Positions 48,430 to 58,225 of a stretch of DNA of 64,000 nucleotides are shown piece after piece; within the stretch, counting starts at the first letter, position 1, and each line of letters begins with the position of its first letter. The DNA is from Sphingomonas sp. (GTDB lineage: Bacteria > Pseudomonadota > Alphaproteobacteria > Sphingomonadales > Sphingomonadaceae): contig NZ_JAIXHL010000025.1 of NCBI RefSeq assembly GCF_030145815.1, positions 1-64,000 on the forward strand, read 5' to 3'. The notes beneath the pieces are model-generated. The model made no database searches. It had not been told where the DNA came from and saw only the letters and a program-made list of their open reading frames with translations. The translations under genes were made by a program, and so were the position numbers.

Positions 48430-48819
48430 TTAGCCTTCCTTGGGCACGCGATACATCGCGCAGACCTTGTTCCCCGCCGGATCGCGCAGATAGGCGAGGT
48501 AGAGCGCGCCGAACGCATTTTCCCGAATGCCAGGCGGGTCTTCGATCGCGGTGCCGCCATGGGCAAGGCCGGCGGCGTGCCACGCGTCGACCATCTCCGG
48601 GCTGGTCGCGGCAAAGCCGACCGTGCCGCCATTGGCGTGACAGGCGGGCTGACCGTCCAGCGGCTTGCTCAGCATGAAGATGCCGCCATTGTGCATGTAG
48701 AAGGCGCGGCCCTTGGGATCGACGCTCCCGGCGCGGGCACCCAATGCGCCCAGCGTCGCATCGTAGAATGCCTTGGACGCATCGACGTCATTGGCGCCGA
48801 GCATGATGTGGCTGAACAT
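48430..48819 (-). CDS. VOC (glyoxalase) family protein
   Basis: A 129-residue single VOC module: FSHIMLGANDVDASKAFYDA at the N-terminus and AYLRDPAGNKVCAMYRVP at the C-terminus, the metal-binding Glu being not certain. It lies between the two formaldehyde genes in the same direction, six bases before fghA, so it may take part in the same pathway or in general aldehyde chemistry. Confidence 0.85.
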   Translation of the reverse strand: MFSHIMLGANDVDASKAFYDATLGALGARAGSVDPKGRAFYMHNGGIFMLSKPLDGQPACHANGGTVGFAATSPEMVDAWHAAGLAHGGTAIEDPPGIRENAFGALYLAYLRDPAGNKVCAMYRVPKEG

Positions 48820-48843
48820 GGCTTCCTCTCCCCTGTTATGATT

Positions 48844-49956
48844 TCAGAACACGACGACGCTGCGGATGCTCTCGCCCGCATGCATCAGGTCGAACCCCTT
48901 GTTGATGTCTTCCAGCCCCATGACATGGGTGATCATCGGGTCGATCTCGATCTTGCCGGTCATGTACATGTCGACGATCTTCGGCACGTCGGTGCGGCCC
49001 TTCGCCCCGCCGAACGCGGTGCCGCGCCAGTTGCGGCCGGTGACCAGCTGGAACGGGCGGGTGGCGATTTCCTTGCCGGCCTCGGCCACGCCGATGATGA
49101 TGCTGGTGCCCCAGCCGCGATGGCATGCCTCCAGCGCGATGCGCATGACCTCAGTGTTTCCGGTGGCGTCGAAGGTATAGTCCGCGCCGCCATCGGTCAT
49201 CGCGACGATCCGCGCCACCACATCCTCGCGGCTCATGCCCTTCGAATTGAGGAAGTCGGTCATGCCGAAGCGGCGGCCCCATTCCTCGCGGTCCGGGTTG
49301 ATGTCGACGCCGATGATCTGCTTCGCCCCGGCCAGCCGTGCGCCCTGGATCACGTTGAGCCCGATCCCGCCAAGGCCGAACACGACAACAGTGTCGCCGA
49401 CCTGCACCTTGGCGGTGTTGATGACCGCGCCGACCCCGGTGGTGACGCCGCAGCCGATGTAACAGCTGGTCTGGAACGGCGCGTCCTCGCGGATCTTGGC
49501 GACCGCAATCTCGGGCAGCACGGTAAAGTTCGAGAAGGTCGAGCAGCCCATGTAATGAAAGATCGGCTGCCCCTTGTAGCTGAAGCGCGTGGTGCCATCG
49601 GGCATCAGCCCCTTGCCCTGGGTCGCGCGGATCGCGGTGCACAAATTGGTTTTGCCGCTGAGGCACGACTTACACTGGCGGCATTCCGGCGTGTAGAGCG
49701 GGATGACGTGATCGCCCGGCGTCACGCTGGTCACGCCCGCACCGACTTCGCGCACGATCCCAGCGCCCTCATGCCCCAGCACGCTCGGGAAGATTCCCTC
49801 GCTGTCGAACCCGTCAAGCGTATAGGCGTCGGTGTGGCAGATGCCGGTCGCCATGATCTCGACCAGCACCTCGCCCGCTTTCGGCCCCTCCAGATCCAAC
49901 TCGACGATCTCGAGCGGCTTCTTGGCTTCGAATGCGACGGCGGCACGGGTCTTCAT
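48844..49956 (-). CDS. S-(hydroxymethyl)glutathione dehydrogenase (class III alcohol dehydrogenase)
   Basis: A 370-residue zinc enzyme that oxidises S-hydroxymethylglutathione, the first step of glutathione-linked formaldehyde disposal. The catalytic-zinc Cys in [12 protein letters not shown] and GHEGAG His are present, as are the four Cys of the structural zinc in [15 protein letters not shown], and the NAD motif [19 protein letters not shown]. Length and sequence fit the class closely. The ATG at 49956 begins [20 protein letters not shown]. It heads a unit with the VOC protein, fghA and the flavoprotein. Confidence 0.95.
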   Translation of the reverse strand: MKTRAAVAFEAKKPLEIVELDLEGPKAGEVLVEIMATGICHTDAYTLDGFDSEGIFPSVLGHEGAGIVREVGAGVTSVTPGDHVIPLYTPECRQCKSCLSGKTNLCTAIRATQGKGLMPDGTTRFSYKGQPIFHYMGCSTFSNFTVLPEIAVAKIREDAPFQTSCYIGCGVTTGVGAVINTAKVQVGDTVVVFGLGGIGLNVIQGARLAGAKQIIGVDINPDREEWGRRFGMTDFLNSKGMSREDVVARIVAMTDGGADYTFDATGNTEVMRIALEACHRGWGTSIIIGVAEAGKEIATRPFQLVTGRNWRGTAFGGAKGRTDVPKIVDMYMTGKIEIDPMITHVMGLEDINKGFDLMHAGESIRSVVVF

Positions 49957-50069
49957 GGGTCTGCATCTCCGGTTGGCGTGCCCCCTATTGGCGCAGTGTA
50001 GCGCCGGTTTCCAGTCCGCGCCGTGCAAAGTCGGTTGCCCTTTGCGCAAAGCGCGGCACAAGCACCGGC

Positions 50070-51764
50070 ATGAGCGTTTCCGCACCGCCCACCGCAGCCT
50101 CCGCCGGACGGCAGGCGATCGCCTTTGCTGCCAGCCTGGTCCGTCAGGCGGGACGCAGCGGAGCGGTCGCCGTCTTCTGGGTCGCGGCAGGCGCGGTGCT
50201 GGAGGGGTTGGGCCTCGCGCTGCTGGTTCCGCTGATCGGGCTGATTCTTGCGCCGGGCAATGCGCTGGCTTGGCTTCCCGGCTGGTTGGGCAGCGATCCG
50301 AACGCACGGCTCGCCGGGCTGGTCGCGGTGTTCGTGGCGGTGATGGTGGTGCGCGCACTGGTGCTGCGCCAGCGCGACATGAAGCTGTTCGACGTCCAGA
50401 CGGCCTATACCCTCGATCTGCGCGGCAAGGTGGTCAATACGCTGGCGTCGGCGCCGTGGGAGCGGCTGGCGGGGGTTGAACATGCGCGGATCACCAGCCT
50501 GCTGACCAGCGATATCGGGCGGATCGGCGTCGCGGCGCACTATATCTCGATGTCGCTGGTGGCGGTCGCGATGCTGTTCATCCAGCTGGTCGTGGCGCTG
50601 GCGCTGGCGCCGCTGTTCGCGATTGCGGCGCTCGGCGGGCTCGGCTTGCTCGCCCTGCTGATCAATCGCCGCAGCGGCGACAGCGCCGCGCTGGGCGCGC
50701 GTACGGTTGACAAGAACCGCGCGCTGATGGGCAGCTCGACCTCGTTCCTCAGCGGGCTGAAGGCTTCGGCGGCGCAAGATGCCAGCCTCGGATTCGCTTC
50801 CGAATTCGACTCGGCACAGCGCGCAGCGGCCGGGGAGCAGCGCGGCTTCATGGTCGCGCAGTCCACCGCCCGGACTTGGTTCGGCATCGGCACCGCCTTT
50901 GCCGCGGCTGGCGTGCTGACCGGCGGCGTGCTGCTACAGGTTCCGCCAACCACCCTGGTGGTGCTCGCGCTGATCTTCTCGCGCATGGCCCCGCTCGTGA
51001 TGCAGTTGCAGCAATCGGCGCAGCAGCTGCTGCATCTGGGCGCAAGCTATGGTGCGGTGCAGGCGGCACTGACCGAACTGGGCAGCGCGCATGACGCGCG
51101 CGCCGGCGCGGTGGCGCTGCCGCCGGGGCCGATTGTGCTCGATTCGGTCAGCTACCGCCATCCATCGGGCGCGGGGCTGGCCGATGTGTCGCTGGAGATC
51201 GCGCAGGGCGAACTGGTCGGCATCGCTGGACCCTCAGGCGGCGGCAAGACCACGCTGATCGACCTAATCTCTGGCCTGCTCGTCCCGCAATCCGGTGCGG
51301 TAACGGTCGGCGGCGTCGCGCTTCCCCCCGGCGGTTGGGGCACGGCGATCGGCTATGTGCCGCAGGACGCATTCCTGTTTCACGACAGCGTCCGCCGCAA
51401 TCTCGACTGGGGCGACACCGCGATCGACGACGCGATGCTGATGGAGGCGTTGACCATCGCCGGCGCGGCCGAGCGGGTCGCCGCCATGCCGCGTGGCATC
51501 GACACGATCATCGGTGAGCGCGGCGCGCTTCTGTCCGGCGGCGAGCGCCAGCGGCTGGCGATTGCGCGCGCAATCCTGCGCCGTCCGCGCCTGCTGGTCC
51601 TCGACGAAGCGACCGCCGCGCTCGATCCTGCGAGCGAGGCGGCGGTGCTCGACCGGCTCGCCGCACTGGAGCCGCGCCCGACGATCCTGATCGTCGCGCA
51701 CCGCATGGAAACCCTGTCCCGCTGCCCCCGCGCCCTGCAGGTCGAGGGCGGAAAGCTGGTCTAG
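50070..51764 (+). CDS. ABC transporter, fused membrane and ATPase domains
   Basis: A 564-residue half-transporter: six membrane segments in the first 320 residues and an ATP-binding cassette from about 350. Walker [10 protein letters not shown], signature [16 protein letters not shown], Walker [12 protein letters not shown] and H-loop AHR are all present. Half-transporters of this type export lipids, peptides or drugs as dimers; the substrate is not evident. The ATG at 50070 is preferred; a longer upstream frame is part of the gap before it. Its stop is given by the adjoining palindrome. Confidence 0.9.
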   Translation: MSVSAPPTAASAGRQAIAFAASLVRQAGRSGAVAVFWVAAGAVLEGLGLALLVPLIGLILAPGNALAWLPGWLGSDPNARLAGLVAVFVAVMVVRALVLRQRDMKLFDVQTAYTLDLRGKVVNTLASAPWERLAGVEHARITSLLTSDIGRIGVAAHYISMSLVAVAMLFIQLVVALALAPLFAIAALGGLGLLALLINRRSGDSAALGARTVDKNRALMGSSTSFLSGLKASAAQDASLGFASEFDSAQRAAAGEQRGFMVAQSTARTWFGIGTAFAAAGVLTGGVLLQVPPTTLVVLALIFSRMAPLVMQLQQSAQQLLHLGASYGAVQAALTELGSAHDARAGAVALPPGPIVLDSVSYRHPSGAGLADVSLEIAQGELVGIAGPSGGGKTTLIDLISGLLVPQSGAVTVGGVALPPGGWGTAIGYVPQDAFLFHDSVRRNLDWGDTAIDDAMLMEALTIAGAAERVAAMPRGIDTIIGERGALLSGGERQRLAIARAILRRPRLLVLDEATAALDPASEAAVLDRLAALEPRPTILIVAHRMETLSRCPRALQVEGGKLV

Positions 51765-51901
51765 CGTTGGTTTCAGCCAAGCTGAAACGGCTGCGGCACC
51801 GGCCCGCTCCCCCACCCGGCCACCCAACGCCAGTGTATTCTATGGGTGGCCGGGTGGGGGAGCGGGCCGGTGCCGCCATTCAGCGCAGCTGAATCCAACG
51901 C
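51764..51901. repeat. Long palindromic repeat carrying the stop codons of both neighbouring genes
   Basis: A perfect 32-bp inverted repeat (51795-51826 and 51843-51874, 16-base loop) lies within longer imperfect arms that extend out to TAGCGTTGG on either side. The ABC transporter gene and the glycosylase gene end in the TAG of opposite arms. Such an element both ends the reading frames and would form a strong bidirectional terminator hairpin. Confidence 0.85.
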
Positions 51902-52524
51902 TAAATCGCCGACATATCCGCCTTGTAATGGTGCCACGCCAGGATCGCGGCGGCCCCGCGATGCGGGCGCCAGGCTTCGGCGATCTCGCGGGTCTGCTTT
52001 TCCGACGGGCGCTCGTCATGGCCCATGATCCGGCCAATCTCGATCTGCACGGCCAGGTCGCCCGCGGGCCAGATGTCGCGCCGCCCCTCGGCGAACAGCA
52101 GGTAGATTTCCGCCGACCAGCGCCCAATCCCCTTGACCCGCACCAGTTGCGCAATCGCGTCCTCGTCATCGGCGGGCAGGGCGGTCAGGTCGAGCCGACC
52201 GCTCGATACTTCCTCGGCAAGACTACGCGCATAGCTTGCTTTCTGGCGTGACAGGCCAGCGGCGCGGAGCGCGTCGTCGGGTGCTGCCGCGACGATATCG
52301 GGTTTGGTCAGGTCGCCGACCCCGGCCTCCAGCTTGGTCCAGATCGACGCCGCCGCCGCGACGCTCACCTGCTGGCCAACGATCGTCCGCAGCAGCGTTT
52401 CATACCCCGGCTCGCGAATGCGCGGCTCGGGATAGCCGACGCGGGCCACCGCCGCTGCCATCAGCGGCTCGCGCGCCGCAATTGCATCGAGCGATTCGCG
52501 CAGCTGTTCGGCGGTCAGGCCCAT
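51901..52524 (-). CDS. DNA-3-methyladenine glycosylase (AlkA type)
   Basis: A 207-residue DNA base-excision enzyme with a helix-hairpin-helix/GPD motif: LVRVKGIGRWSAEIYLLFAE and the catalytic Asp in WPAGDLAVQ. It removes alkylated bases from DNA. The first residues after ATG 52524 (MGLTAEQLRESLDAIAAREP) fit the family; the longer frame start lies in the ferredoxin gene region. It is divergent from the ferredoxin gene. Confidence 0.9.
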   Translation of the reverse strand: MGLTAEQLRESLDAIAAREPLMAAAVARVGYPEPRIREPGYETLLRTIVGQQVSVAAAASIWTKLEAGVGDLTKPDIVAAAPDDALRAAGLSRQKASYARSLAEEVSSGRLDLTALPADDEDAIAQLVRVKGIGRWSAEIYLLFAEGRRDIWPAGDLAVQIEIGRIMGHDERPSEKQTREIAEAWRPHRGAAAILAWHHYKADMSAI

Positions 52525-52587
52525 ATTTCGAATCCTTGAAAGCCGCGCCGATCCCCGGCATGGGCGCAAAACACGGAGGAGAACATC

Positions 52588-52905
52588 ATGCCCAAGCTTA
52601 TCGTCGTCACGCGCGCAGGAGAAGAACGCGAAGTGGAGGGCGAAGTGGGCCTGAGCGTCATGGAAGTGATCCGGGACAACGGGTTCGACGAACTGCTCGC
52701 CTTGTGCGGCGGCTGCTGCTCGTGCGCGACCTGCCACATCCATGTCGACCCGGAATTTGCGGCCAAACTTCCGCCGATGAGCGAGGACGAGAATGACCTG
52801 CTCGACAGCTCATCCGACCGCACTGACACCTCACGCCTGTCGTGCCAGATCCAGTTCACGTCCGCGCTGGACGGGCTGAAGGTGACGATCGCGGCCGAGG
52901 ATTGA
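52588..52905 (+). CDS. [2Fe-2S] ferredoxin
   Basis: A 105-residue plant-/adrenodoxin-like electron carrier. The four cluster ligands are in [10 protein letters not shown] and the later Cys in SRLSCQIQ; the pattern C-x5-C-x2-C is met. The family motif DLLDSS precedes the last ligand. It passes electrons to monooxygenases or to iron-sulfur assembly. A GGAGGAG site precedes ATG 52588. The next gene converges 22 bases away. Confidence 0.94.
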   Translation: MPKLIVVTRAGEEREVEGEVGLSVMEVIRDNGFDELLALCGGCCSCATCHIHVDPEFAAKLPPMSEDENDLLDSSSDRTDTSRLSCQIQFTSALDGLKVTIAAED

Positions 52906-52927
52906 GGGGGAGGGCGCCGCGGCCGGG

Positions 52928-53695
52928 TTAGGGCTTCGGCGCGACCTTCACCACTGCCATCGGTGCGTCCTTGCTCAGCGGGGTCGCCTTCCAGGTGATG
53001 GTGCGGCGATTACCCTCGGTCTTCGCGCCATCCTCGTTGTTCTGGCTGACCAGTTCCCCATCGGTGATGAGGGTGAAAGTGCCGTCGAGCTTGGCGTTGG
53101 CCGAGTCCGACTTGCCCTTCCCCGCCGAATCGCTGTCGCCAAAGGCGGGTGCCTTGACCCGCACCACGTCCGCCCCCCGCAGTTCGACGACGACAAAGGG
53201 GAAGATCACCTCGGCATCGACGTTGAACGGCCACAGAAAGCCATGGGTCAGCGAGCCGCTGATCTGATAGTCGATCACGAACACGCCGTCGCCCTTGTAG
53301 ACGACCGAGCGATAGCCCGCTTCCTTGGTCAGCGCCTCGGCGATGGCCTTGAACTTGGCTTCCTTCTTGGCTGCCTCTTCAGCATCGTCCTTGGCACCGT
53401 CGCCGTCTGCGGCGCTGCCCTCTTCCTGCGAGGACGCGTCGCGCAGCCAGGCGGTGGTTGTCTTCTTTTTTTTGTCGTCCTCGTCGTCGCCCAGCCCCTT
53501 GAACGCGTCGCCCATGCCCTTGGCCATCTCGCTCGCGAGATCGACCGCGATCACCTCTCCCTGATAGCTGTAGGTGAAGCTGCGATCGGCTAGAATGGTG
53601 AGGGTGGAGGTGAACTTGCCCGGACTGAACGCGCATCCGACCAGCAACACCGGGGCCAGAATCGCCAGCGCAATTCCCTTGAACCGGTCGAACAT
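52928..53695 (-). CDS. Lipoprotein, function unknown
   Basis: A 255-residue lipoprotein with a lipobox LLVGC (Cys21). The centre (about 70-110) is very acidic and Lys-rich (GDDEDDKKKKTTTAWLRDAS), then a beta-rich C-terminal part (SLTHGFLWPFNVDAEVIFPF). No family recognised. It reads toward the ferredoxin gene and away from rlmB, with 33 bases to the rlmB stop. Confidence 0.82.
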   Translation of the reverse strand: MFDRFKGIALAILAPVLLVGCAFSPGKFTSTLTILADRSFTYSYQGEVIAVDLASEMAKGMGDAFKGLGDDEDDKKKKTTTAWLRDASSQEEGSAADGDGAKDDAEEAAKKEAKFKAIAEALTKEAGYRSVVYKGDGVFVIDYQISGSLTHGFLWPFNVDAEVIFPFVVVELRGADVVRVKAPAFGDSDSAGKGKSDSANAKLDGTFTLITDGELVSQNNEDGAKTEGNRRTITWKATPLSKDAPMAVVKVAPKP

Positions 53696-53728
53696 GGCCT
53701 TACTCCCCCGTTTGCGCGCCCGTCCGGG

Positions 53729-54487
53729 TCAGCGCGAGATGGCTGCGTATAGCGCGATGGCTGCCGCGTTGGATACGTTCAGGCTCTCGACCCTCGGCGA
53801 AATCGGCAGGCGGGCGAGTTCATCGCAATGCGCCGCGGTATTGTGGCGCATGCCTTCGCCCTCGGCACCGAGCACCAGCGCCGGGCGCGTGTCGCCCATC
53901 ACTTCGGCCAGCGTTCCCTTGGCCTCGCCCGCCAGCCCGATGCGCCAGAAACCCGCCTCGCCGATCTCGTCGAGCGCGCGGGCGAGGTTGACCACCCGCA
54001 CCCACGGCACCAGCTCCAGCGCACCTGACGCCGCGCGCGCCAGCGAGCCCGATTCGGGGGGGGCATGGCGATCCTGCGTCACGATGCCGAGCGCGTCGAA
54101 CGCCGCGGCCGAGCGCAGGATCGCGCCGACATTGTGCGGATCGGTGACATGGTCGAGCACCAGCAGCGGGCGGCGATCGTTCGCACCCTGCTCCAGCAAA
54201 TCGCCGAGCCAGATTTCCTCCAGCGGATCGACTTCGATGACGATGCCCTGATGCGGTGCATCCGACGGCACCATGCGCGCGAGGTCGGCGACATCGGCAT
54301 AGGTGATCGGCAACACCGGGGGCAGTTCCAGCGCCGCCAGCGCCTCGCGCGTCCCCCAGATCTTGCGCACGCGCCGCTCGGGATTGGCCAGCGCCGCCGT
54401 CACGGCGTGGCGGCCCCAGAACCGGGGGCGGTTGTTGCTGCCGGTATTGCCCGATGGGCGATGTCCGCGTCGAAGACCCTTGCTCAT
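53729..54487 (-). CDS. rlmB: 23S rRNA 2'-O-methyltransferase of the SpoU/TrmH type
   Basis: A 252-residue SPOUT-class methyltransferase that probably modifies Gm2251 of 23S rRNA. A short substrate-binding N-terminal domain (FWGRHAVTAALANPERRVRK) precedes the knotted domain with motifs LLVLDHVTDPHNVGAILRSA, LVLGAEGEGMRHN and ISPRVESLNVSNAAAIALYA. It uses S-adenosylmethionine. The gene is monocistronic here, divergent from tRNA-Tyr. Confidence 0.92.
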   Translation of the reverse strand: MSKGLRRGHRPSGNTGSNNRPRFWGRHAVTAALANPERRVRKIWGTREALAALELPPVLPITYADVADLARMVPSDAPHQGIVIEVDPLEEIWLGDLLEQGANDRRPLLVLDHVTDPHNVGAILRSAAAFDALGIVTQDRHAPPESGSLARAASGALELVPWVRVVNLARALDEIGEAGFWRIGLAGEAKGTLAEVMGDTRPALVLGAEGEGMRHNTAAHCDELARLPISPRVESLNVSNAAAIALYAAISR

Positions 54488-54581
54488 CGGAAAACGCTAG
54501 GCGGCACAATTCGGCTGCGCAAGGCGTTGACAGCGCCGCGTCGCTTCGGCATTGGCCCGCACTCGCTTTGGCGTGCCGCAT

Positions 54582-54667
54582 GGAAGGGTGGCCGAGTGGT
54601 TAAAGGCAGCAGACTGTAAATCTGCCCGCGTGAGCGTACACTGGTTCGAATCCAGTCCCTTCCACCA
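54582..54667 (+). tRNA. tRNA-Tyr (GTA anticodon)
   Basis: An 86-base class II tRNA with the encoded CCA: acceptor GGAAGGG pairing with CCCTTCC, anticodon loop with GTA (GACTGTAAATC), a long variable arm and T-loop TTCGAATC. The long arm and anticodon identify tyrosine. Confidence 0.96.
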
Positions 54668-54686
54668 CCTCCCCGCGATCAGGCGA

Positions 54687-54911
54687 TCAGACCTGGTCGT
54701 CGCCGGGCTGGTGGGTCAGGCGCCGGACCTGCGGCCGCAGCATCAGCCAGTCCCACACGCGTTGCCGCGCCAGGCGGCGCACGCGCCGCTTGTCCCGCCG
54801 GATGCGCCGCTCACGAGCGCGCCATGCCAGAATGACGAGCACGGTGGCAAAGGCCGCCACCAGCGCCAGCCATCGTCCATAGGACGCGATCAAGTCGCCA
54901 AAATTCGCCAT
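54687..54911 (-). CDS. Small membrane protein, function unknown
   Basis: A 74-residue protein with one hydrophobic segment (about residues 12-31) and a very basic tail (RARERRIRRDKRRVRRLARQ) that may bind nucleic acid or lipids. No family recognised; it lies between two tRNA genes, convergent with tRNA-Tyr. Confidence 0.55.
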   Translation of the reverse strand: MANFGDLIASYGRWLALVAAFATVLVILAWRARERRIRRDKRRVRRLARQRVWDWLMLRPQVRRLTHQPGDDQV

Positions 54912-54996
54912 GTCTCAGATCCCCCCGAATCGCCATCGCGGGTATCGCGCTGCGCCGTCAGCGTAAATCCGCACATTTACCGAATCATGTAAGGGC

Positions 54997-55070
54997 TGGA
55001 GCGGGTAGCGGGAATCGAACCCGCGTATTCAGCTTGGAAGGCTGCTGCACTACCATTGTGCTATACCCGC
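54997..55070 (-). tRNA. tRNA-Gly (TCC anticodon)
   Basis: A 74-base tRNA with encoded CCA on the minus strand: acceptor GCGGGTA pairing with TACCCGC, anticodon loop CTTCCAA (anticodon TCC) and T-arm GCGGGTTCGATTCCCGC. Confidence 0.96.
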
Positions 55071-55165
55071 CCGCTCTGGCCGCATGGCCGCCATCGAAGG
55101 CCCCCGGACGAGCCGGGTGAGCGCGCGCAGTGCCACGACTGGACGCCGCCGGTCAAGCGGGGCGG

Positions 55166-55846
55166 TTACACGCGCAGGTAGCGGAAGTACCACACCTCAT
55201 GCCCCTGCCGCCGCGCCTTGCGCTCATAGCGCGTTTCCGGCCAGTCGGTGGGGCGGGTCAGGAAATCCTTGGCTTCCTTTGCCTGCCACGCAAAATCGCG
55301 GCGCTGGTTCATCACCATCATCGACCAGCGGCAATAGGTGGGATCGTCGGTGCCCAGCCGGAACTCTGCGCCGGGCTTGAGCTTGGCCGCGATCAGGTCG
55401 AGCGGGCCGTGATTGACCATGCGGCGCTTGGCATGGCGCGCCTTTCGCCACGGATCGGGGTGAAGCAGATAGACCCGGTCGAGGCTTGCATCGGGCAGCC
55501 GCTCGATCACGTCGAGCGCATCACCCATGTGCAGCCGGACATTGGTGAGGCCGTCGTCGCGGATATGGCCCAGCGCGCCGACCACGCCGTTCAGGAACGG
55601 CTCGCACCCGATGAAGCCGCGATCGGGGCGCATCGCCGCCTGACCGGCCAGATGCTCGCCCGCGCCAAAGCCGATCTCGACTTCCAGCGGGCGGTCATCG
55701 CCGAACAGGCGCATCGCGTCGATTGGACCGTCGGCGGGGACCGCGACGCGCGGCAATCCTTCATCGACCAGCGCTTGCTGACCGGCGCGCAGCTTGTGTC
55801 CTTTGGCGCGGCCATAGAGGCGGCGGATCGTGCTCGGATCGTTCAT
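55166..55846 (-). CDS. trmB: tRNA (guanine-N7-)-methyltransferase
   Basis: A 226-residue methyltransferase that makes m7G46 in tRNA. SAM motif EIGFGAGEHLAGQAAM at about residue 60, GCEPFLNGVVGALGHI, and the family sequence LLHPDPWRKARHAKRRMVNH. The ATG at 55846 gives the family start (MNDPSTIRRLYGRAKGHKLR). It follows tRNA-Gly in the same direction in the genome but is 95 bases away on the far side. Confidence 0.94.
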   Translation of the reverse strand: MNDPSTIRRLYGRAKGHKLRAGQQALVDEGLPRVAVPADGPIDAMRLFGDDRPLEVEIGFGAGEHLAGQAAMRPDRGFIGCEPFLNGVVGALGHIRDDGLTNVRLHMGDALDVIERLPDASLDRVYLLHPDPWRKARHAKRRMVNHGPLDLIAAKLKPGAEFRLGTDDPTYCRWSMMVMNQRRDFAWQAKEAKDFLTRPTDWPETRYERKARRQGHEVWYFRYLRV

Positions 55847-55914
55847 CGCCAGCCCCTTGGCGCAGCCGATCCGGCGGGGCAAGGTTCAGCGTCGCCGAAG
55901 CAGCAACCCCCGGC

Positions 55915-56679
55915 TCAGGAGGCAGGGCGCAGTTTCGGCTGTTCGAGCACGCCGATCTGCGGCCGCGCGATATAATAGCCCTGGAAGTAGCGCACGCCGA
56001 GCGCGAGCAGTTTTTCATAGTCGGCGCGGGTCTCGACGCCTTCCGCGATCAGTCGCACTGCGCGCAACCGCGCCATTTCGATCATCTTTTCGACCAGCAG
56101 CCGGCGCGACCAGCTGGTCGACAGGCCGCGGATCAGGACGGGGTCGAGCTTGATCGCGTCGGGCGTGAACCGCGACAGCAGCGCCAGGCCGACATCGCCC
56201 GATCCGAAATCGTCGAACGCGGTCTGCATGTGCATCTTGCGGTGCGCCTCGATCGTTTCGGCCATGCGGCAGCCGTCGAGCCGGTCATGCTCGGCAAATT
56301 CGAACATCAGCCGTTCGGGCGGCAGGCCGGTTTCCTTCGCGACGCGCATCGTGCGCTCGCTATCGGCAAAGGGGTCGGTGATCACATCGGGAAAGAAGTT
56401 GATCGAAAGCAGCGCGGGAACCTTCAGAATGCCCGCCTTGACCGCCTGTTTGATCGCGGCGACACGGCATTGCTGGTCGAACGCATAGCGGTCCTCGGGC
56501 TTGATCGCATCGATCACCGCGCGTGCGGTTTCACCATTGGGCCCGCGCACCAGCGCCTCATAGGCATAGACCTCGCCCAACCGCGCATCCCAGACGGGCT
56601 GGAACGCCATGGTCAGGTTGAAATCGGGCTCGGCCAAGTCCGGGGAAAGGATCGTTTCGGTCTGCATCAGCGTCTCCAC
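55915..56679 (-). CDS. EAL-domain protein (cyclic di-GMP phosphodiesterase type)
   Basis: A 254-residue stand-alone EAL domain. Motifs are YEALVRG (EAL signature with Glu), SINFFPDV (metal Asn), FEFAEHDRL, AFDDFGSGDVGLALL, AIKLDPVLIRG, AEGVET and YFQGYYIARPQ. These cover the residues needed for cyclic di-GMP hydrolysis, so the protein is probably active, though the first motif has V in place of L. An ATG at 56667 is an alternative start. Surface attachment control is a plausible role, not shown. Confidence 0.9.
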   Translation of the reverse strand: METLMQTETILSPDLAEPDFNLTMAFQPVWDARLGEVYAYEALVRGPNGETARAVIDAIKPEDRYAFDQQCRVAAIKQAVKAGILKVPALLSINFFPDVITDPFADSERTMRVAKETGLPPERLMFEFAEHDRLDGCRMAETIEAHRKMHMQTAFDDFGSGDVGLALLSRFTPDAIKLDPVLIRGLSTSWSRRLLVEKMIEMARLRAVRLIAEGVETRADYEKLLALGVRYFQGYYIARPQIGVLEQPKLRPAS

Positions 56680-56754
56680 CCGATCTTTTTAGAACGGGCG
56701 GGCGGAGGATGGTTAACTGGACTAGGGATTTTTGCGTAGCGCGCGGCGGTTTGC

Positions 56755-58140
56755 CTAGGAGGCCAGTGCAAATGCGCTGCTGCGGCGCGAGACGTCGGTG
56801 CCGGTGAGCCGGACGGTGACGCGGTCGCCCGGGGTCAGGCCGGCGGGGGCGAGCCGGGCGGTGACCGGGAGATCGCAGAGCTGGATGTCCGCGCCGCGCG
56901 CTTCGACCCCGGTTACCACGGCGTCGAAAACCTCGCCCTCGCGTCCGGACAGCAAAGCCGCTTCCGCCATTCCGATCACGGCGCGGTCGATCTGCCCGGC
57001 ACGGCTGTCTGAGCGCGCCATGGCCTTGGGCAGGCGTGGGAACGCTTGCGCAACATGCGTCGGCACCGCCTGACCGTTGGCGACGGCCAGCGCCGCCTCG
57101 ACCACATAGCGGTCGGCCAGACGCCGCAGCGGCGCGGTGGCATGGACATAGGGTGCGGCAACGGCGGCATGCCATGGCGTTTCGCCCGGAGCAAAGGCAC
57201 GAAAGCTGGCGCCATTGCCCGCGCGGCGAATCGCCAGCATTAGCGTCGCCTGGCGCGGGTCCGCCGGGTCGAGGGTGCGTTCGATCTGGGTGAGCGTCGC
57301 GCTGCCCGGCCAATCGACTCCAAGCGCCCGCGCGGTCAGCCGCAGCCGCGCGACAGCGCGATCATCGGGTTCGTCCATCACCCGGAACAGGCCGGTGCCA
57401 TGCGCTATCAGCAATTGCGCTACCGCCATGTTGCAGGCGAGCGAGAGTGCGGCGTTGCGATCCTCGCTGGCGTGGCGGGTGCGGAAGGTCAGCGTCAGGC
57501 GGCCATCGGCGTCATGTGCCACTTCCTGCTCCGGCGGATCGATCCGCGCCGCTCCGCGCGCCGCCTCCGCCCGGATCAGACGGTCGGTCAAATCGCCAAA
57601 GCCTGCAGGCAGGTCGGCGTCGGTCACGCTGGCATAGCCGAGCTTGGCGCGGCTGTGGATCACTGCGCGGGTAACCGCGTCGAGCGCAACCGCGCCGTCC
57701 GCATCGACCCGCACGCTGAACACGACGGCCGGGCGCGGTCCGTCGGGCAGCAGGCTGGCAGCGCCCTGTGACAGGACCGGCGGGTAGAGGCTGGCCTTGC
57801 CGTCGGGCAGATACAGCGTTTGGCCCCGCCGCCACGCTTCGTCGGCGATCGGGCCATCGGGATCGACGAACCAGCCGATATCGGCGATGGCATAATGCAG
57901 GATGAACCCGCCCTCTGAGGCGTCGATCGCGAATGCCTGATCGAGATCGGTCGATCCAGCGGGGTCGAGCGTGACGAAAGGACGGTCGGTCCAGTCGGCA
58001 TGATCGCTCGGCAGGCGGCCTGCCGCGCGTTCCGCTTCAGCCTGCACAGCCGGTGGAAAGCCGTCCGGCACCTGAAACGCGGTCCGGATCGTCGCCAGCT
58101 CGCGGGTGAGGATGCTGGCGGGATCGGCGAGAGTCTTCAT
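56755..58140 (-). CDS. RNase II/RNB-domain exoribonuclease, short form
   Basis: A 461-residue protein with an RNB catalytic domain (about 35-380): VTLDPAGSTDLDQAFAIDAS carries the conserved Asp residues for magnesium binding, and later HATAPLRRLADRYV is a second family motif. N-terminal cold-shock and C-terminal S1 domains are short or absent compared with RNase II and R. The C-terminal 60 residues (LPVTARLAPAGLTPGDRVTV) may be a small OB-like domain. It likely degrades RNA from the 3' end. Confidence 0.88.
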   Translation of the reverse strand: MKTLADPASILTRELATIRTAFQVPDGFPPAVQAEAERAAGRLPSDHADWTDRPFVTLDPAGSTDLDQAFAIDASEGGFILHYAIADIGWFVDPDGPIADEAWRRGQTLYLPDGKASLYPPVLSQGAASLLPDGPRPAVVFSVRVDADGAVALDAVTRAVIHSRAKLGYASVTDADLPAGFGDLTDRLIRAEAARGAARIDPPEQEVAHDADGRLTLTFRTRHASEDRNAALSLACNMAVAQLLIAHGTGLFRVMDEPDDRAVARLRLTARALGVDWPGSATLTQIERTLDPADPRQATLMLAIRRAGNGASFRAFAPGETPWHAAVAAPYVHATAPLRRLADRYVVEAALAVANGQAVPTHVAQAFPRLPKAMARSDSRAGQIDRAVIGMAEAALLSGREGEVFDAVVTGVEARGADIQLCDLPVTARLAPAGLTPGDRVTVRLTGTDVSRRSSAFALAS

Positions 58141-58170
58141 CGCCGCACGCTAGCCCCGCGCGGCACAAAC

Positions 58171-58201
58171 AAAAAGGGCGGCGATCCGCAGACCGCCGCC
58201 C
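58171..58201 (-). terminator. Intrinsic terminator after metK
   Basis: On the minus strand: GGGCGGCG, ten-base loop, CGCCGCCC, followed by TTTTT. An 8-bp GC stem 25 bases past the metK stop; classic intrinsic terminator, and the clearest in the window. Confidence 0.85.
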
Positions 58202-58225
58202 CTTCATGCCGTTGTGGGCGTTGGA

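Noticed and set aside
47602-50001. A 799-residue plus-strand open frame across fghA, VOC and dehydrogenase genes
   Set aside because: Spans three well-supported minus-strand genes and has no family features.
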